Of a DNA stretch of 64,000 nucleotides, positions 11,840 to 23,226 are shown in pieces. The stretch spans positions 23,192,001-23,256,000 of the forward strand of contig CM075778.1 of the NCBI GenBank assembly GCA_037974665.1, in the 5' to 3' direction. Below the pieces are notes generated by a model, which saw nothing but the letters and a program-made list of their open reading frames with translations, was not told where the DNA came from and searched no databases. Origin of the DNA: Ehretia macrophylla (lineage: Eukaryota > Streptophyta > Magnoliopsida > Boraginales > Ehretiaceae). The translations under genes and the position numbers were made by a program. Within the stretch, counting starts at the first letter, position 1; the number at the start of each line of letters is the position of its first letter.

Positions 11840-12960
11840 AAGTATGGTAAAGATGTTCTGCGTTCCATACATTCTTGAGTTCTCGGCTATCCATGGCCTG
11901 AATTTTGTAAGTGTCGGGCCTGACTTCTCAAACAAACTTGTACGAAGCTTCCCAGTTAAGTCACAACTTTCCTTCTTTGACTTGGCCGAGAATCTAGCCT
12001 TCCCTAGTACCAGATCTACTTCTCTGATATGGTTATTCCTTACCCCTTTTGTAAAGTTTTTTTTTTAAAGCTTCTTGACATGTGACTACTTTGACCCGAG
12101 CTCCTTCTTTGAGCTCTTCAATGAGATCCAAATTATCTTCCAAGCCCATGTGGTTTTTCTCTTTGTTGAAATTGCACAAACTGTAACTTGGTGACTCAAC
12201 CTCTACTAGCAATACAACCTCAGTGCCATAAGTAAGACAAATAGGCGTTTCACTTATGACTGAGCTTGGCATTGTGTGGTATCCCCATAATATATTTGGT
12301 AAGAGCTCTGCCCAACATCTTTTGGCCTTTCCCAACTTGGTTTTGAGCCCTTGCAACAAGGTCCAATTGCTAACCTTTACCTGACCTTTGGCTTAAGGAT
12401 AAGCAACTGAGGCGAATCTAAGGTCTATCACCAACTCTGCACATTTTTCTCTGAAATATCGGTAGTCGATCTGTCTTCTATGATCTATGATGGTTACTTG
12501 AGATAGACCAAACTAGCAGATAACAGATTTTCGTACAAATCCCCAGGTTGTCTTCTTGGTGATTTTTGGGACAGCCTTGGCCTTCATCTACTTTGTGAAA
12601 TAATCCACAGTAATAAAGGCAAACTTCCGTTGTGCTCAGCTCAATGGCAAGCCTCCATTTCATGAAAAAAACAAATGCTCAATATCGGGGTCAGCTCAAA
12701 TGACAGCTGTTGTTGTACTCGTGAAAACCTCTAGCTTAAATCGCATATCTTTACCAATTCCATAGCATCCTTTTGTAGGCTCGACCAATAATACCCATGC
12801 CTCTATACTTTTTGTGCCAAAGTGCAAGCTCCATAGTGGTTGCCACAAATACCTTCATGTATCTTTCTCAATTCATAATTGCATTCATTAACATCTACAC
12901 ATTTCAGTAGAGGCCCATAAGACCTTTTATACATCTACTCGCTTTTTAGTATATACCTTG
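11840..12960 (-). pseudogene. pol: Tat-like gypsy integrase
   Basis: The minus-strand frame at 12359-12033 reads CWAELLPNILWGYHTMPSS, the block after the catalytic Glu in Tat/Athila integrases (usual form ...WVEELPSVLWAYRTT...), followed by TPICLTYGTEVVLLVEV and a charged helix. The region from 12360 to 12960 holds the zinc-binding and core domains in broken frames, with only fragments readable. A low-similarity C-terminal extension reaches about 11860. The product would integrate cDNA in the nucleus. Stops and frameshifts throughout show an old copy. Confidence 0.82.
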
Positions 12961-13039
12961 CTACTTTTTTCTTGAGGTTTCGTGCCGTATTCTTATCCTC
13001 AGGTACTTTTACCTCAAGGAATTCTGGAATTGTTCTACC

Positions 13040-13570
13040 TCAATTGGGTCGTACCTTAATCTCAACTACCTTTATTGTTGACTTTATGCTTGGTTCTTTG
13101 ATTTCTTCAGCTTGAATCTTTAAAAGGCCATCTTTTCCAGTTGCTATCTTCGATAGTGCGTCGGCTCGATTGTTGTTAGCCTGAGCGATCTTCTCAATGC
13201 TAAACTTTCTGAATTTAGGTATCATTCCTTTCACTTTTTCCAGGTACACAACCATCTCTTCGTTCTTGGTCTCGAATTCTTTTATGACTTGGCTCGCTAC
13301 AAGTTGAGAATATGTGTGCACTGTTACGCACTAAGCCCCCAGTGTAATGGCAGTCCTCATTCTGGACAAAAATGCCTCATATTCTACTTCATTGTTCAAG
13401 CTCGAGAATTTGAGCCGAAATACAAACTCGAATTCTTCACCTATGGAGTTGGTGATTACTAGGCCTTCCTACTTCCCTACTTGTTTGGCGCCTCATCTAC
13501 ATACATATTCCTTATAGGGTCTACCTCAGACTGCTTATCTCCAATGCATTCAAGCACAAAATCTACAAGA
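13040..13570 (-). pseudogene. pol: Tat-like gypsy RNase H
   Basis: The open minus-strand segment 13321-13040 reads YSQLVASQVIKEFETKNEEM and then IEKIAQANNNRADALSKIAT. The latter is the conserved RNase H C-terminal block (H/N...ADALSKLAT) of Tat-lineage elements, with the last catalytic Asp in ADALS. Upstream frames to about 13570 are broken but continue toward RT without a foreign insertion. This enzyme would degrade the RNA strand during cDNA synthesis. Confidence 0.85.
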
Positions 13571-13749
13571 GCTTAGGCTTTGATGGTCGTCCTCGGTATG
13601 TACTTAAAGGCCTTTAGGGTGCGTAAGATCTTGAAGAATGATGTACACTTATCAACTAATCTGGACATGAAATGGCTTAGAGTTGCCACTTTTCCTGTTA
13701 GTGACTGGACTTCATTAACTTTTCTCAGTAGATTCATGTCCAAGATGTC

Positions 13750-14673
13750 TCAAATCTTCTTGAGATTGTCCTCAATCCCTCTTCTGGTCACCATGAAGGC
13801 GAAGAATTTCCTAGCTTTGATTCCAAATGCACATTTCTTAGGATTGAGGCATATCCCAAATTTTTTCATAGTTTGAAAAGCTTCATTCAGGTCGGCTAGG
13901 TAATCTTCTTCCTTCCGACTCTTCACTATTATATCATCGATATACACCTCCATGTTTTTCCCAATTTTCTCCTTGAAGACTTTGTTTACCATGCATTGGT
14001 ATGTGGCGCTAGTGTTCTTTAGTCCTAACGGTATGACTTGGTAATAGTACAAACCTCTACCGGTGATGAAAGTTGTCTTCTCCTCGTCCTTAGGGTCCAT
14101 CCAAATCTGGTTGTATCATTTGAATGCATCCATAAATGATAAGAGCTCATACCCTGAGGTAGAATCCACCAACTAGTGAATTTGAGGTACAAAAAAATAG
14201 TCTTTCAAGCATGTTTTGTTTAGATCTGAGAAGTCGACACATATTCTTCACTTCTTATTTGGTTTCTTCACCAAGACAACATTGCAAAGCCAGCTCGAAT
14301 AATCGACCTCCCTAATATGATCTACCCTCAACAGTTTCTCAACATTTTCATTTGTTGCCACACTTTTCTCTAGAGTCACTGGTCTCCGTTTTTGTTGTAT
14401 TGGCTTGAATTCTGAGTCTACATTCAAGCTGTGTGTCATCAATTGCGGCTTCATCCCCACCACGCCACTCGACCTTCGATCGAATACATGTTCATTCTCT
14501 TTCAGGAATTTGGATAACTCCTTCTTTTTCTCCTCGTCGAGCTTGACTCTGACCTTTACATTTTTCTCAGGAATAGTGAGCTCTACATCTACCAACTCTT
14601 TCATAGGGGTTCCAATCTGTCGAGTCTCTTTATTCTTTATCCTTAGGGAAGCTATATGACATTCTCGCTCCAT
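13750..14673 (-). pseudogene. pol: Tat-like gypsy reverse transcriptase
   Basis: Two open minus-strand segments cover RT. At 14673-14248, SLNVDSEFKPIQQKRRP, VDHIREVDYSSWLCNVVLVK and KKPNKK match the N-terminal fingers. At 14100-13750, DEEKTTFITGRGLYYYQVIP, GLKNTSATYQ, the active site YIDDIIVKS and LNPKKCAFGI follow. A stop-containing bridge (14101-14247) holds the first catalytic region. The YIDD box with HIREV...WL.NVV is typical of the Tat/Athila branch, which lacks a chromodomain. This is the best preserved part of the oldest element. Confidence 0.92.
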
Positions 14674-14689
14674 TTTTCAATTTTCCCTC

Positions 14690-15140
14690 AGCTCGACTAC
14701 AGCTCATATGGTCAAAAATTTGATAAATAAGTAGTAAGGATACTACTGTCCTTATCTAATTGATGGTTGGTCGACCCAAAATGCCATTATAGGCTAAGCT
14801 TGCAGCTACAATGAAAAAAGCTACTATTACCGTGACCTGCTTATCTCCTTTCGCCGTTCGGGTCAATGTGATGACCCATTTCAGTTGTATCACTTCTCTT
14901 GAGAATCTCGCAAAGAAGACTTGAATGGTCTCAACTTCTCCCGCTTTACACCCGTCTTATCAAACACATCTAGGTAATGACATATGTCGAGCTTCAACTA
15001 TCTATTTGCATTCGCTTCACCACCCAATTTGCTATTGTTGGTTCTAATACCAACGGGTTACCACGAGGAAAGGTCAGGCCTTCCAGGTCATCCTCTGTGA
15101 ATTTAAATTTTTCTGGCATTTTTGGCCACCCGAGCAGCTC
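14690..15140 (-). pseudogene. Tat-like gypsy protease region
   Basis: Reading on the minus strand, FTEDDLEGLTFPRGNPLVLE (about 15110-15050) leads to VKRMQIDS followed by a stop and SST near 15010-14985. That is the protease motif (usually V-D-x-G-S-S) with the catalytic-loop Gly codon changed to TGA. AYNGILGRPTI (about 14800-14765) then matches the conserved YNAILGRP block between protease and RT. A frameshift precedes the RT start. The active-site loss makes polyprotein maturation impossible. Confidence 0.8.
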
Positions 15141-15149
15141 TTTTTAGAG

Positions 15150-15517
15150 ACTCTGAGCATACCTCTTGCGAGCCGAGCTGCTTTATCTGCCTGCAATAAC
15201 CCCTCCAATAATCTTGTTGATTATTTTCACCGAGGGATTCAAGTGCTCATGCTCGGGGCTTCACCTTTATTCGTTCATACCTCCTCAATCATTAGTATCT
15301 GACTCACGTATTTATCCAATCTTTTTTTTGAATAAACACCTCGATCTTATCCTTCAGGTGCTTGCATTCCTCAGTGGTATGTCCGTGGTCCTTGTGAAAT
15401 ATGTAAAATTTTCCCCGATCGTTCTTGTCGGGATTACTGAGTAGATTTAGGGGTCACCTCAATTCCTCACTATCACGTATTTCTATCAATATTTCTTGTG
15501 TAGGCTATTAGGATTAG
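15150..15517 (-). pseudogene. gag: Tat-like gypsy gag, C-terminal fragment
   Basis: The minus strand across 15440-15300 reads FTKDHGHTTEECKHLKDKIE, the gag zinc-knuckle-like block (F-x2-H-x-H-T-x2-C) found in Tat and Athila gag proteins. The rest of gag, including capsid, is missing because the sequence switches at 15518 to an unrelated insertion. Confidence 0.8.
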
Positions 15518-16748
15518 TGTGCCCAAAAGCTCACTGACACGTGAATTTCAGTTACGTTGGATACATATTTGTGATTGTTAGTATTAATGAAAGCATTCAT
15601 ATATATTCTCTTTGTTATATTTATGTGCAATTGCTCGTATTGAGGTCTTTGAACCACGAGTGTATGGCTTACGTGCACGGTAGGAGCACAGAAAGTCTAA
15701 GTCATAGACACTTGGTTCTAAATTCAGTTCATAACTAATTGGTGGAGTTGGACACTTTATCAAGGTCTAAGTTGTAGTGAGATAGTCTCATGTGAAGGGG
15801 TGACCTGCCTTGCTCATTGGTAGGTTTTTGGACTAAGCCTCACTATTATGTATCACATGTTGAATAGACTCAAAAGGTATGATCTCTCAATAGGTACTAT
15901 CAAAGATATAGATCATAATATACTTCACATTACTAAGTGATCAATACTCTTAATCTAGAGCATATCTGGATGAACTAACGAAATCAGATTCATGTGCTTT
16001 GATGCACTATGGGTAAGACCTCTGTTTTAGGTCAACAACTCTGTGTGTTAGGCATATGGGTTTGACTAGTTGGGATGTGCATATGCAATATAGAATCCAT
16101 GTCATCGTGAGATATGTTAATCGTTCCATTATGATAATCCAGACAATAATCCTAATCTGAGCTCAATGATGTACTCTAAGAGTATGTCGGATATTTGGCT
16201 TGAGGGTCGCTCCCTAGATCATGTGTTCTATATCTGGAGGGTGGTTAGTACAAGGATTAGATATCCCAAGGAGAAGGTGTAATCAAGGAAAAGATAGTAC
16301 AATTTTGGTCTTTCTTGACTGTGAGTGTTACATGGAGGGGTATTTTGGTCATTCTACTTAGTAGGTTGAAGACAAAGGTTGTACGTAGTGCAACGAGCTT
16401 CTGTGAACAACAATATTCATCTTGGAGAGCATCCATGACTTTTTAGTGGAATAAGTTAAGGTTGAAAAGCCTTAATGTGCTATGGGGTTAGCAAGGGAAT
16501 TTTGGTCTTTTTAGTAGCCAAGTTGTCTATGTCTTTTGGTCCCTCTTCTAGCCTACGTCCATGAAGATGTTTATATTTTCTAGCTACTTCTTATGTATTT
16601 AGATATTGCTGAATTTAGAATCCAATTGCAACAAGATTCCTATTTGGAATTGTTGTAGCTCAAATTGGAATATAAGAATAATTAATTTAGCAAAACAGTA
16701 CAAGAAAAAAAGCCAGAGACGTATGGAGCATAGTGAGTAGCGTGTGGG
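15518..16748. mobile_element. Partial copy of the 9336-11283 repeat family
   Basis: It begins TGTGCCCAAAAGCTCACTG in the gag remnant and is collinear with 9336 to about 10860. Shared landmarks include GGTTCATAACTAA-like and TAGGTCAACAACTC segments, AGTTAAGGTT and TTTTGGTC. It stops where the minus-strand gypsy LTR begins at 16749, so its right end is displaced beyond the window. No coding sequence is seen. An LTR is the likeliest identity. Confidence 0.55.
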
Positions 16749-19700
16749 TGTCACAATCTCAATTTTCACTAATACAACCTCTGCTACCATAAAGAGAGAA
16801 ATTAGTATTCAAGCTTACAAGAACCTCGAACAATCTGGGATTGTGATGCCACGGGCTTAAGAAGATCACTCTTCCTAAGTCCGCTAAGGCGTACTTCATC
16901 AACCCGAACACTAATATCCATAAAATAATATAATAGGTCCATCAAAACCTTTCGAATACACTCAAGGATCTATTACAACATACTCTCGTGACAACACTTT
17001 AATACCAAAAAATTCCTCCCTACAATAATCCTCCATTACATTATAATCTTCATAATCCTCACAAACATTATTTGTACCTATTCATTCGCATAAACATGAC
17101 CTCAAAATATACATTCTTAGCCAATCCATCACAACATGACAATAAAAATGTTTCAAGCTACCCAAGATAGACATCATATTACAGGATTGAAAGTCTTTAC
17201 TTACAACAAGAACTACATAACCATAATATATATGTAAACCACATATTCACCCAAAGCATCTCAAACATAAGTATAGATGCCCCAATGTAATAGTCTGACC
17301 CAATCTCCAAGGCAAAAAAAAACAGATAGAGTTTCCCCTGTAATATGGACAATCCAAGACCTATTCATTCAAATTCAACATCAAGCATTCAACCATAACA
17401 CATATTACCAGTTTACATGAATACTAGAAATCCACCATACAATACAACTAAAACTCCAAGCGGAATCAGGACCACTTGTAACAACCCGATCCAAACCCCA
17501 AGCAACAATCAAGCCCTACTTTAACCTCGGCCACAAACTTACTTTCAACCTACCAAAGTTCATCAACCACCCACTTAAAGTAACACACAACATACATAGT
17601 ACATATTTGCATAAATTCAAAGTAAAATAGCATAGGAATAACTTTACATACTAAAAATAGATTTGGAATTTACAGCATAAAACTACTAAACCTTAAAGTA
17701 AGCAATATATATTACATAATCTAAAGAAAGTCTTCAATACATTATTTACATAAGCAACATATACAACATCCAACCAAGCCAAGCAAGTCATCAATTTAGT
17801 CATCTTGAAGCACGGTCTTACCTCCACCTAAAATTTAGAAAGAGGGGTGAGTTTCGACGAACTCAGCGAGGGGGCGAATAAAGGAAGGTTTTGAAAACAT
17901 TTTTTGAAAACATGCCATGCATCAAGAACAAATAATAAGCATAATGTACGAGAATGTAAATAATCACGTAGTAATGATACTTTCGTTCTGTTGATACTGA
18001 TCCCACCTTATAACCCCTTCCCGAACTCTTTCCCTATACGCCAACACGAATGTACTCCGGATGTATATCAATTCTTGCGACCCAGACCCTTGTGAAGCTC
18101 TCCGTCACAACAGGATAGGGATTAGAACCCCGGTAATCATATAATTGCCTGATAAGCCCTATGCCGCCCAATGGAACATAAAACGCTACCATGTCAATTT
18201 TAAAGGTTGTAACCTTTCAAGACACTTTGCATTCACGACAAGAACATTCACGTATTCAAGACAGGTATACTCACGCTGTCATGCCTCGACCCGATCCCAC
18301 GCTAAAGGGTAAGTCCGGACCCGACAAACAGACAAAGTGTCCTCTGTACCATGGACTATCCAGATACCTTCACTCAGAAGAATTTGCCACAACAACAATA
18401 TACAAACATATACCCACAAGTTATAACTATTGTACATTCATATGCCCTTCCATTTAAGTTCACAAGATTGTTCTAAACTTAACCAATCATGATCTTATCT
18501 TTAGCTTAGTCCAATTCAAGCATGCATACTAAACTAGACAATAAGCTAAGTACTTAAGTTATTACAAGCCAACTACTCTTCATGACTTTAATATACAATC
18601 CTTCAAAATAATATAAATATATACAAGACCTTTAAGGTCTCAAAATAAAACATAGTACATCAAATTTACATTCTTTTACATCCAGCACATTGATTGTGCA
18701 CACAGGCCACACAAGTAGTCAATCTAACCTTAGGCAAGCAATATCAAGGCAAAGGATCAACTTGCACTTCTTTTTCCCTCAATAATTAGCTAGGGATCTA
18801 CCTCAACCTCTCCTGAAGCATGTTAGAAAGAAGAATGAGCAAAACAAAGTTGCTCAGTGAGAAAGGGGAACAGTTAACCAGGGTGTTTTCAAAACCATTT
18901 TCGTGCAATGCAACAATTATTCACAAGTACAAATAACTATTCAAGATAGAAACAATTAAATAACTAAATATCACACATTTAAAAGGATACGATTTCAATA
19001 ATCCCCAAACAATCCAAAGTCTTGATCTTGATCACGAACCTCGATCCACGAACTCGATCAATTTGTCGGCATAACCCCAATCACTATAGTGGGTGTACTC
19101 CGGATGTACCCCGAAATCCTATTACCTAACACCCACTAGCGATCTCCGGACCAGGATAGTAAGGGACTAGAGCACGGAGATTGAATATCCACTAGCAAAC
19201 CCGCTGCCTTCCAGTGAATATCCAACACATTCGCCCCAACAATATGGTTGTGCAACCACGATGCAATGCACTCAAAATGTGACATATGCAATTATCTATA
19301 AAGAAATCCGATTGTACATAAAGAGGAACAATAAAGTAGGTTGTCCTCGATCATATTAAAATAGTACAATAAGCAAGGTAGACAATAAATTACATATAAA
19401 CAACTAATAACATTACTTTCTAATGAAAACCAAACAATCAATCACATTTAATCTAGCTAGGTAACATTTCATACTAGTCCATTAGTTCAATTTGGTGCAT
19501 ATACTAAACATATACCATGTATTCCACAATCCAACAATTCCACACTTATGGAGACACTTTTTGATACCTTTAAATGCTAGGAAAACTCTTTTTAAACTTC
19601 AACTACCACTTAACCCCCAAAATTCCCTTTGTTACTTTACACTACAACACCCTAATCCACACATTAAAACAACGCCATAATCGCACCATAATCACTACCT

Positions 19701-22454
19701 AACACATTTAACACCAACTAACACACCCAAACACACCTAGTCAACAAAACACACATGGCCCCTTTGTTCACAATAAAAAATATCAAGTTCTAAATATGTT
19801 CTAGCCATTTTAAACACTAATCTAGGTTCAATAGCATTTATGGCACACTTAGATAACCTAAAACCAAGCTTATAACGTTTAACATTATTTAACCCTAAAA
19901 TCTACTATTCATCTTCTTCCTCATTAGGTCTTTTGCAAAAGCTAGCAATTCAAGCCATTTAACACCACAAAACAAGTCTCTATACTTAGGAAACACTAAA
20001 TTATACAACAATCTAGCATGATATTAGCATATAACATCACAACAACAAATTTCATAAAACTAACCAAAGCTTTAAATGCAATAAAAATGCAATTCCCTCA
20101 GCCAATATGAGTTGTAGTAGCTAGGTAATGGCTTGGTGTAGCTAGAAAATCCTTGAACTAAGCTTGGATTGCACAAATCAAGAAGAACCTTAAGCCAATT
20201 TTTTTTTCTTTTTCTTTCTCTTTGCCATCAGCCTCTAGGCTTTTTTTCTCTTTTGCTTTGTGTTTTTGTTATGTATTATATGTATATTAGTAGTATATAT
20301 GTGTATATAATAGCCTAGGATAGTTTTGGGCCTTAGGAAAATGCTATAACAATTATATAATAGCCCAAAAAACTAATTAGAAACTAACTAGCCCACAATG
20401 TAATTATGTTTTTTACTATTCATACGGTATCCAAAATATTTTGATATCTAACATTCCTGATATACAATGCACGAAATAACAATGGACGAATGCTACATAT
20501 AAGTCAAGTGACATAGAAAAAATACAAAATCACGAAAATAAAATAGTCAAAATTTGACCTCGGGCTTGGGTGTCACACACACAATCAAGACAATTAAGGG
20601 AAACGACAAAGTAGGTTGTTTCCTAAACATATGCGCATTTCATATTCATTTACAACTTATAACCAAGGGCAATAATAGCAATATAAAGCATAAATAATGT
20701 AAATGCATCAACTTTAAATCAAGATTTTAGAAAAGCCCCTCACCTTTCCTAGTCAACCGAAGCCACACTCGAGCATACATTTATACCTAACAATTAATCA
20801 TCAAAGTAAACAATTTAATTCACAAAATGAGCACTTAAAGGCACGCAAAGGGACTTCCCAACCACACATGGATAACAAATAACAATACATAATTTATCAA
20901 GCTAAGCATTTAATCCTAGTTCAACTTCACTTAACCACCTAAATAGCACAAATGCCAACTTATATTTTCAACACTTAGAAGCAAAACTTCACGAAAGCAA
21001 GTTTATTCCAAATTTTCTAGCAAACGCTTAAATTTATCAAATCAGTTGCCTAAGATAATGACCTGCAAATAATCGGATCTCAATGTATAAATAAGCTCTT
21101 CGAGTATAGATATTTTTAGGATCAAATAGAACTCAATTCTGATTAAAACTCTATAAGTTATGACCATTTTCGTGTAACTGTTCCTAACTGTCCAGTTCAG
21201 TGATTTTCACGCTACCTTACGGCAATGGCTTTGTTAGAGGGTTAAAACGACTGAATTAACTCTTGCTTCAAAAACAAAGTTTGTTCTACATAGAGACATA
21301 TACTTGCTTTAAAAGTTTTATTCAATTCCAAGCACGTTTACTATGTCAAAAATGCTCTAGAAGTCAGGGATAACAGTCTGACTAGTTTACTTATTTCTTT
21401 CCACCAATTCATTTTAGCTATTACCTTGCATTTTTAGCTAGCTTTAAACATTAATTTAGCATGTATAACTATTGCACACTTCATTGAGAACTTTTAACAA
21501 GCATCTAGTCTACATATATGTTGAAGGATAGCAAAGTAACAACAACAATTAATCTTCTTGCAACACTTAACAAAACTTGCAAAAGAGAACTTGCACAACA
21601 CACTACATGCTAGAAATTAGCTTTGTATACACTTATAACACAATTGATCAACATCCTACAACATAATCATCAATCTAATTGCAAGACAAAGCCATAAAAA
21701 ATGCAAATAAGGATGCAATCTCTCACCAAATCAAGTGAAAATTGCAAGAATATGCCTTGGATTTGCTCTAGAACTCTTGAAATCTCCTCTTTCTTCACCA
21801 CATGCCAATCCTAGAATTTTTCCTCTTTTCTCTTTTCTCTTGGAGCGACCCGACTTCTCTCCCTTTTTTTATTTTATTTTATTTTTGTGTTCTATTTTTG
21901 CTATTAATGAGGTTAAATAGGTTTTAATGGGTTTATGGTTGGGTTGGGCCTCAATTGGACTTTTAATTTAATGGGTAGATTAATTAACCTAGGCCCAATG
22001 CAAGCTAATTCTTCTAATGGCCCAATAAAGTCTACTATCGGACACTATTCATGTGATATACTAATATTTTTTTTACTCACATTTCCAAAATGCTATGCAC
22101 ATAATTTCAATGAACGTATGCAAGGAATATGTCAAGTAATGAAAATAAGATATAAATTTAATAAAATAAAATAATTTAAAATTTACTCGAGGCATGAGGC
22201 TTCTTATTCAAATAAGGAAAATGAAACAAATAAGTGTAAGAAAGTAAATTCCAATAACACAAATCATAAAAATAACTATTTTAAATAAATTATTTAAATA
22301 CATATTGCACGTTTTTCAAGAAATTAAAAAATCACTGCTAATAAATAAATGCAATTAAGTTTAGCAATAATATAATTATATACAAACACTTAAAATAAAC
22401 ATATAAACATACGCAAATAAATAATTTAACTACATGGTTGATCCGGGGTGTACA
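16749..22454 (-). repeat. 3' LTR of the non-autonomous element (3.4 kb plus insertion)
   Basis: It runs from TGTCACAATCTC to CCGGGGTGTACA. Without the 18277-20577 insertion it is about 3.4 kb. In minus sense it carries the splice-acceptor-like block (17880-17817) and the CTACTTT inverted repeat (20598-20624). A second LTR-terminus-like TGTAACAACCCGATCC lies inside at 17477 and is also present, as AGTAACAACCC, in the right copy. No coding region is supported. Confidence 0.85.
18272..20582 (-). mobile_element. Solo LTR (2.3 kb), minus strand, duplication CACGC/CACAC
   Basis: The element is 18277-20577, from TGTCATGCCTCGACCC to GGCTTGGGTGTCACA. The flanks CACGC (18272-18276) and CACAC (20578-20582) differ by one G-to-A change. 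The left 90 bp are the reverse complement of the LTR end at 41464-41553 (shared CTGTACCRTGGACTATC and TCCGGACC), so it is a relative of the Tekay-like family in inverse orientation. It carries the acceptor-like block (18841-18790) and the CTACTTT inverted repeat (19323-19348). No body, PBS or ORF is present. Confidence 0.85.
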
Positions 22455-23226
22455 TTCTTCCCTTTTAAAACAATTGCGTCTTCGCAATTCTTCATCTTCA
22501 TAAGAAAGTTCCACATCAAACTACAATAACTGTAGCTCGAGTGTACTAGATGAATGCCAAATACCAACTCTAATTATTCCTTGCGGATTGCCGAGAAAAA
22601 GCACCGTACAAGAATACCAACAAGAAATCCCAGTAAGAATACAAAGAAAATACCAATAGAAATCCTGAATAAGGATGCCAAATAAAGGCTCCGATTAAGA
22701 ATATCATTACAAAATTTCGAGATAAGCGTCCCTCTGAAGACGAATACCATATAAGAATTCCAGTTAGAAATGTCGAATAAGAAGTCCATTCCAGAATTTC
22801 GGGTAAGAATGCCGAGAAAGTACCAATAAAGGATCCGGGTGTAAATACCGAAGATAGTACCGTATAAGAATTCCAAAGGAGAATACCGATAAAGAATATT
22901 GAATAAGAATATGAACGACCGATGACTGAATGTCAACTCCGAGTATTGAATACCATTCACTGATTACCAGAAGACAACCGATCAACTACTCCCCTTTTCA
23001 CTGGTCCACATCTTCAGAAGATCCGCTACTAGTCATCTCTCAATGGGGAAAGAGTTTACTTACAATTTCGACGGCTAATGCATGTATGTAGTTGAAACAA
23101 TTTAACTCATGATGTTTAAATTTACACATTACTACTATTAACTAAAGCAAGTAACTACTTATGGAATCATTTAGGTGTAGACATAATCACATAAATACAC
23201 ATATCACATACTTTTCATATATATTA
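22455..23226 (-). other. 3' internal part of the non-autonomous element
   Basis: In minus sense this ends in the inverted repeat AATTGCGAAGACGCAATT and the purine tract next to the LTR at 22454. Upstream (22560-22965) lies a degenerate repeat of about 20-25 bp with the core GATTCTTATTCGG or TTGGTATTCTT. The same repeat and end occur at 33100-33615 in the next element. An open frame of 128 codons in it (22960-22574) is a repetitive Phe/Ile/Leu-rich product of the repeat and not a credible gene. From 22966 to 23226 nothing is recognised. Confidence 0.75.

Noticed and set aside
9336..16748. The repeats at 9336 and 15518 as the LTR pair of the Tat-like pol
   Set aside because: They are much more diverged than an LTR pair around readable pol should be. 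No PBS or PPT lies at their inner edges, and the host ORF seems to continue across the first copy.
22574..22960. Minus-strand 128-codon frame that looks hydrophobic and membrane-like
   Set aside because: The composition follows from the T-rich 20-25-bp repeat read in one frame. The matching repeat at 33123-33407 gives a different, equally repetitive product.
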